This document shows, in pieces, positions 62,390 through 64,000 of a DNA stretch of 64,000 bases. A model generated the notes under the pieces. It saw nothing but the letters and a program-made list of their open reading frames with translations, had not been told where the DNA came from and did no database searches. The DNA is from Rhizobium sp. BK650. GTDB taxonomy: Bacteria; Pseudomonadota; Alphaproteobacteria; Rhizobiales; Rhizobiaceae. Positions within the stretch are counted from its first letter, which is position 1. The number at the start of each line of letters is the position of its first letter. The DNA lies in assembly GCF_014195325.1 (NCBI RefSeq), contig NZ_JACIBK010000009.1, positions 209,543-273,542 of the forward strand, written 5' to 3'. The position numbers were made by a program, and so were the translations under genes.

Positions 62390-63775
62390 TCAGGGAGAAA
62401 GTTCCTCAAGCGTCCGGCCTTTCGTTTCTACCGCAAACGCTGCGGTGACGAGCGCACCGAGCAACAGGATTGCAGCAAAGACCACGAAGACATACTGGAT
62501 GCCCATGGACGAAAGCAGGAAGCCCGTGACGATAGGACCGGCCGACGAGCCGAGGCGGAGGCACGCGCTTCCGGTGCCCGTCCCGATCGCCCGCAGGCGC
62601 GTCGGGTAAATCTCTGCGGAGTAGAGATACAGCGAGAAGGTGACTGTCTGGACGATGGCATAGGCAAGGCCAGCCAGGATAACCACCTGTATGGCAGACG
62701 TCGCACCGAGCCAGGCGAGGATGACGAGTGGAATGGGCGCGATCAGCAACGCGCCGGTATACCAGCGCTTGCGGCCGACTTTGTCGATGAGCAGGGCGCA
62801 GATCACGGCTGCGATAACGCCACCGACCGATGTTGCGAACCCATAGAATATGCTGGTTTCGAGCGGAAGGTTGAAGGTCTGGCGATAAAGGGTGGGAAGC
62901 CAGGTGATCGTGCCGTTGGCGACGAGATAGGCGCTGAACCACATGGCCCAGATGGATAGGGTACGCTTGAGATAGATGCCTTGGAAAAGCTCGCGCCAGT
63001 CGGACGATTTCCGTGCGGGAGCTGCCGTCATCTGCAGCTCGGGAAGCGTCTTGCCGGCGGCCCGGGCGCTGTTTTCAAGCTTGGTGACGATGCGATCGGC
63101 TTCCTCGTAACGCCCGTTTGCGACGAGCCAGCGGGGAGACTCTTCGAGAAACCAACGCAGCGGAATCATCAGCACAGCCGGGATCAGGCCGACGACGAAC
63201 ATGGCCTTCCAACCATAAATCGGCACCATGAAGTAGCCGATCAGCCCTGCACCGACGAGGCCGAGCAGGAACATGACTTCGTAGAGAAGGAAAAAGCGCC
63301 CGCGCCCCTTCGAGCCAATCAGTTCGTTGATATAGGCGCTGGCAACCGGAACTTCACCGCCGGTGCCGATACCCTGGACGAAGCGAAATGCCATCATCGC
63401 TGCCGCACTGGCTGCAAAGAGGCAGGCTATGTCCATGCTGACGAAGAGAAGGATGGTAAAGAGAAGAACTTTGAGGCGCCCCACCTTTTCGGCAAGCCAA
63501 CCGAACAGGACAGCGCCGATCAATTGCCCCAGATATCCCATCGATAGGATCATGCCGGTCTGGCCGGCTGTCAGACCCCACTCGCGCACGAGTACCGGCA
63601 TGGCATAGGCAATAGCGATGACGGTGTAGCCATCGAAGAATGTCGCCGCGCCGACGATGTTGCGGGCCCAGAACACTTCTTTAGTAATGGGCAACCGCTC
63701 CAGTCGCGCGCTGATGTCTGCTTGCGGATCTGTGACGGGCGTAACGCTTGCCGTCATTCGCCGTTCCATATTCAT
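62390..63775 (-). CDS. MFS transporter, sugar porter type
   Basis: A 461-residue 12-helix permease: GWLAEKVGRLK loop, VPVASAYINELIGSKGRGR, EESPRWLVANGR, and the tail ETKGRTLEEL, the sugar-porter signature. GGAGG lies before ATG 63775. Related carriers move sugars or aromatic acids. Substrate not deducible. Confidence 0.87.
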   Translation of the reverse strand: MNMERRMTASVTPVTDPQADISARLERLPITKEVFWARNIVGAATFFDGYTVIAIAYAMPVLVREWGLTAGQTGMILSMGYLGQLIGAVLFGWLAEKVGRLKVLLFTILLFVSMDIACLFAASAAAMMAFRFVQGIGTGGEVPVASAYINELIGSKGRGRFFLLYEVMFLLGLVGAGLIGYFMVPIYGWKAMFVVGLIPAVLMIPLRWFLEESPRWLVANGRYEEADRIVTKLENSARAAGKTLPELQMTAAPARKSSDWRELFQGIYLKRTLSIWAMWFSAYLVANGTITWLPTLYRQTFNLPLETSIFYGFATSVGGVIAAVICALLIDKVGRKRWYTGALLIAPIPLVILAWLGATSAIQVVILAGLAYAIVQTVTFSLYLYSAEIYPTRLRAIGTGTGSACLRLGSSAGPIVTGFLLSSMGIQYVFVVFAAILLLGALVTAAFAVETKGRTLEELSP

Positions 63776-63941
63776 TTCATCCTCCCTCTGCCTGGCCTGT
63801 AGCTCTCCCGACCTGGCATTGAACTTACGCGTTCAACACTCGCTTCGGCTGCCACCGCATCCTGCAGGCGGCAGTCCGAAGGTGCGGCTCCTTGATGGGC
63901 GGAGGTGGGTTATGTGCGTCAAGTTCAGCAAAATTTGGCGG

Positions 63942-64000
63942 TCATGCGGCTTGGCGTAGAGCGAGCTTCTTGTGCTCCCGTAGATCGTCCATGTTAATAT
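63942..64000 (-). other. Possible 3' end of a gene continuing beyond the window
   Basis: On the minus strand a frame open from the window edge reads MDDLREHKKLALRQAA then stops at 63942-63944. It could be the C-terminus of a gene outside the window. Too short to identify; the 63776-63941 spacer has the MFS ribosome site and little else. Confidence 0.25.

Noticed and set aside
63942..64000. Transposase fragment at the right edge
   Set aside because: Only about 16 residues are readable, with no inverted repeat or transposase motif seen.

Overview
The window reads as part of a Rhizobiaceae (Rhizobium-type alphaproteobacterial) genome, probably an accessory or secondary-replicon region. The basis is inference from high GC, many solute-binding-protein ABC carbohydrate importers with LacI and RpiR regulators, frequent GTG/TTG starts, exopolysaccharide-type glycosyl enzymes and the general gene repertoire. 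I saw no rRNA, tRNA, CRISPR array or complete insertion sequence. Gene density is high, most genes sit in operons, and several decayed genes are visible.

Layout. 0-1.6 kb: 3' part of a LysR regulator and a ParD/ParE-like toxin-antitoxin pair whose toxin looks frameshifted. 1.7-7.9 kb: operon of a calcineurin-like phosphodiesterase and a complete ABC importer, followed by a convergent LacI regulator. 7.9-14.3 kb: mixed genes (fatty acid hydroxylase/sterol desaturase, dienelactone hydrolase, small secreted proteins, an AraC/SDR divergon, an L,D-transpeptidase). 14.6-17.3 kb: two polysaccharide genes (FlaA1/CapD-type enzyme and sugar transferase). 17.4-19.9 kb: an unusual operon of a possible lipoprotein, an Nramp-like transporter lacking the usual metal-binding motifs, and two PRC-barrel-like proteins. 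20-24.2 kb: a GAF-PAS-GGDEF-EAL protein and a soluble double-PAS chemoreceptor. 24.5-33.1 kb: LacI regulator and divergent tetronate (L-threonate/D-erythronate) catabolic operon with its own ABC importer; the kinase/aldolase genes expected between ltnD and denD are missing and a scrap of the isomerase gene remains.

33.2-47.2 kb: a large locus built around an RpiR regulator. It holds an MFS permease, a cytoplasmic GH20 hexosaminidase, SDR, RidA, a SnoaL-like protein, an M81/MlrC-type peptidase, a D-threonine-aldolase-type PLP enzyme, a full ABC importer and a Gfo/Idh/MocA oxidoreductase. Two of its promoter regions share an AT-rich element, and a long palindrome lies upstream of the importer operon. 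It looks like a system for taking up and degrading an amino-sugar-containing compound that may also carry an amide- or D-amino-acid-type moiety (inference).

47.5-55.4 kb: YqhA-like and MgtC-like membrane proteins, an RND efflux adaptor/pump pair with a lipase-like hydrolase, and an AI-2E family permease. 55.4-61.5 kb: an arginine-deiminase group (arcD-like antiporter, arcA, a Tat-exported amidohydrolase), a decayed second antiporter fragment and an AraC regulator. 61.6-64 kb: a GFA-family protein and an MFS sugar-type transporter.
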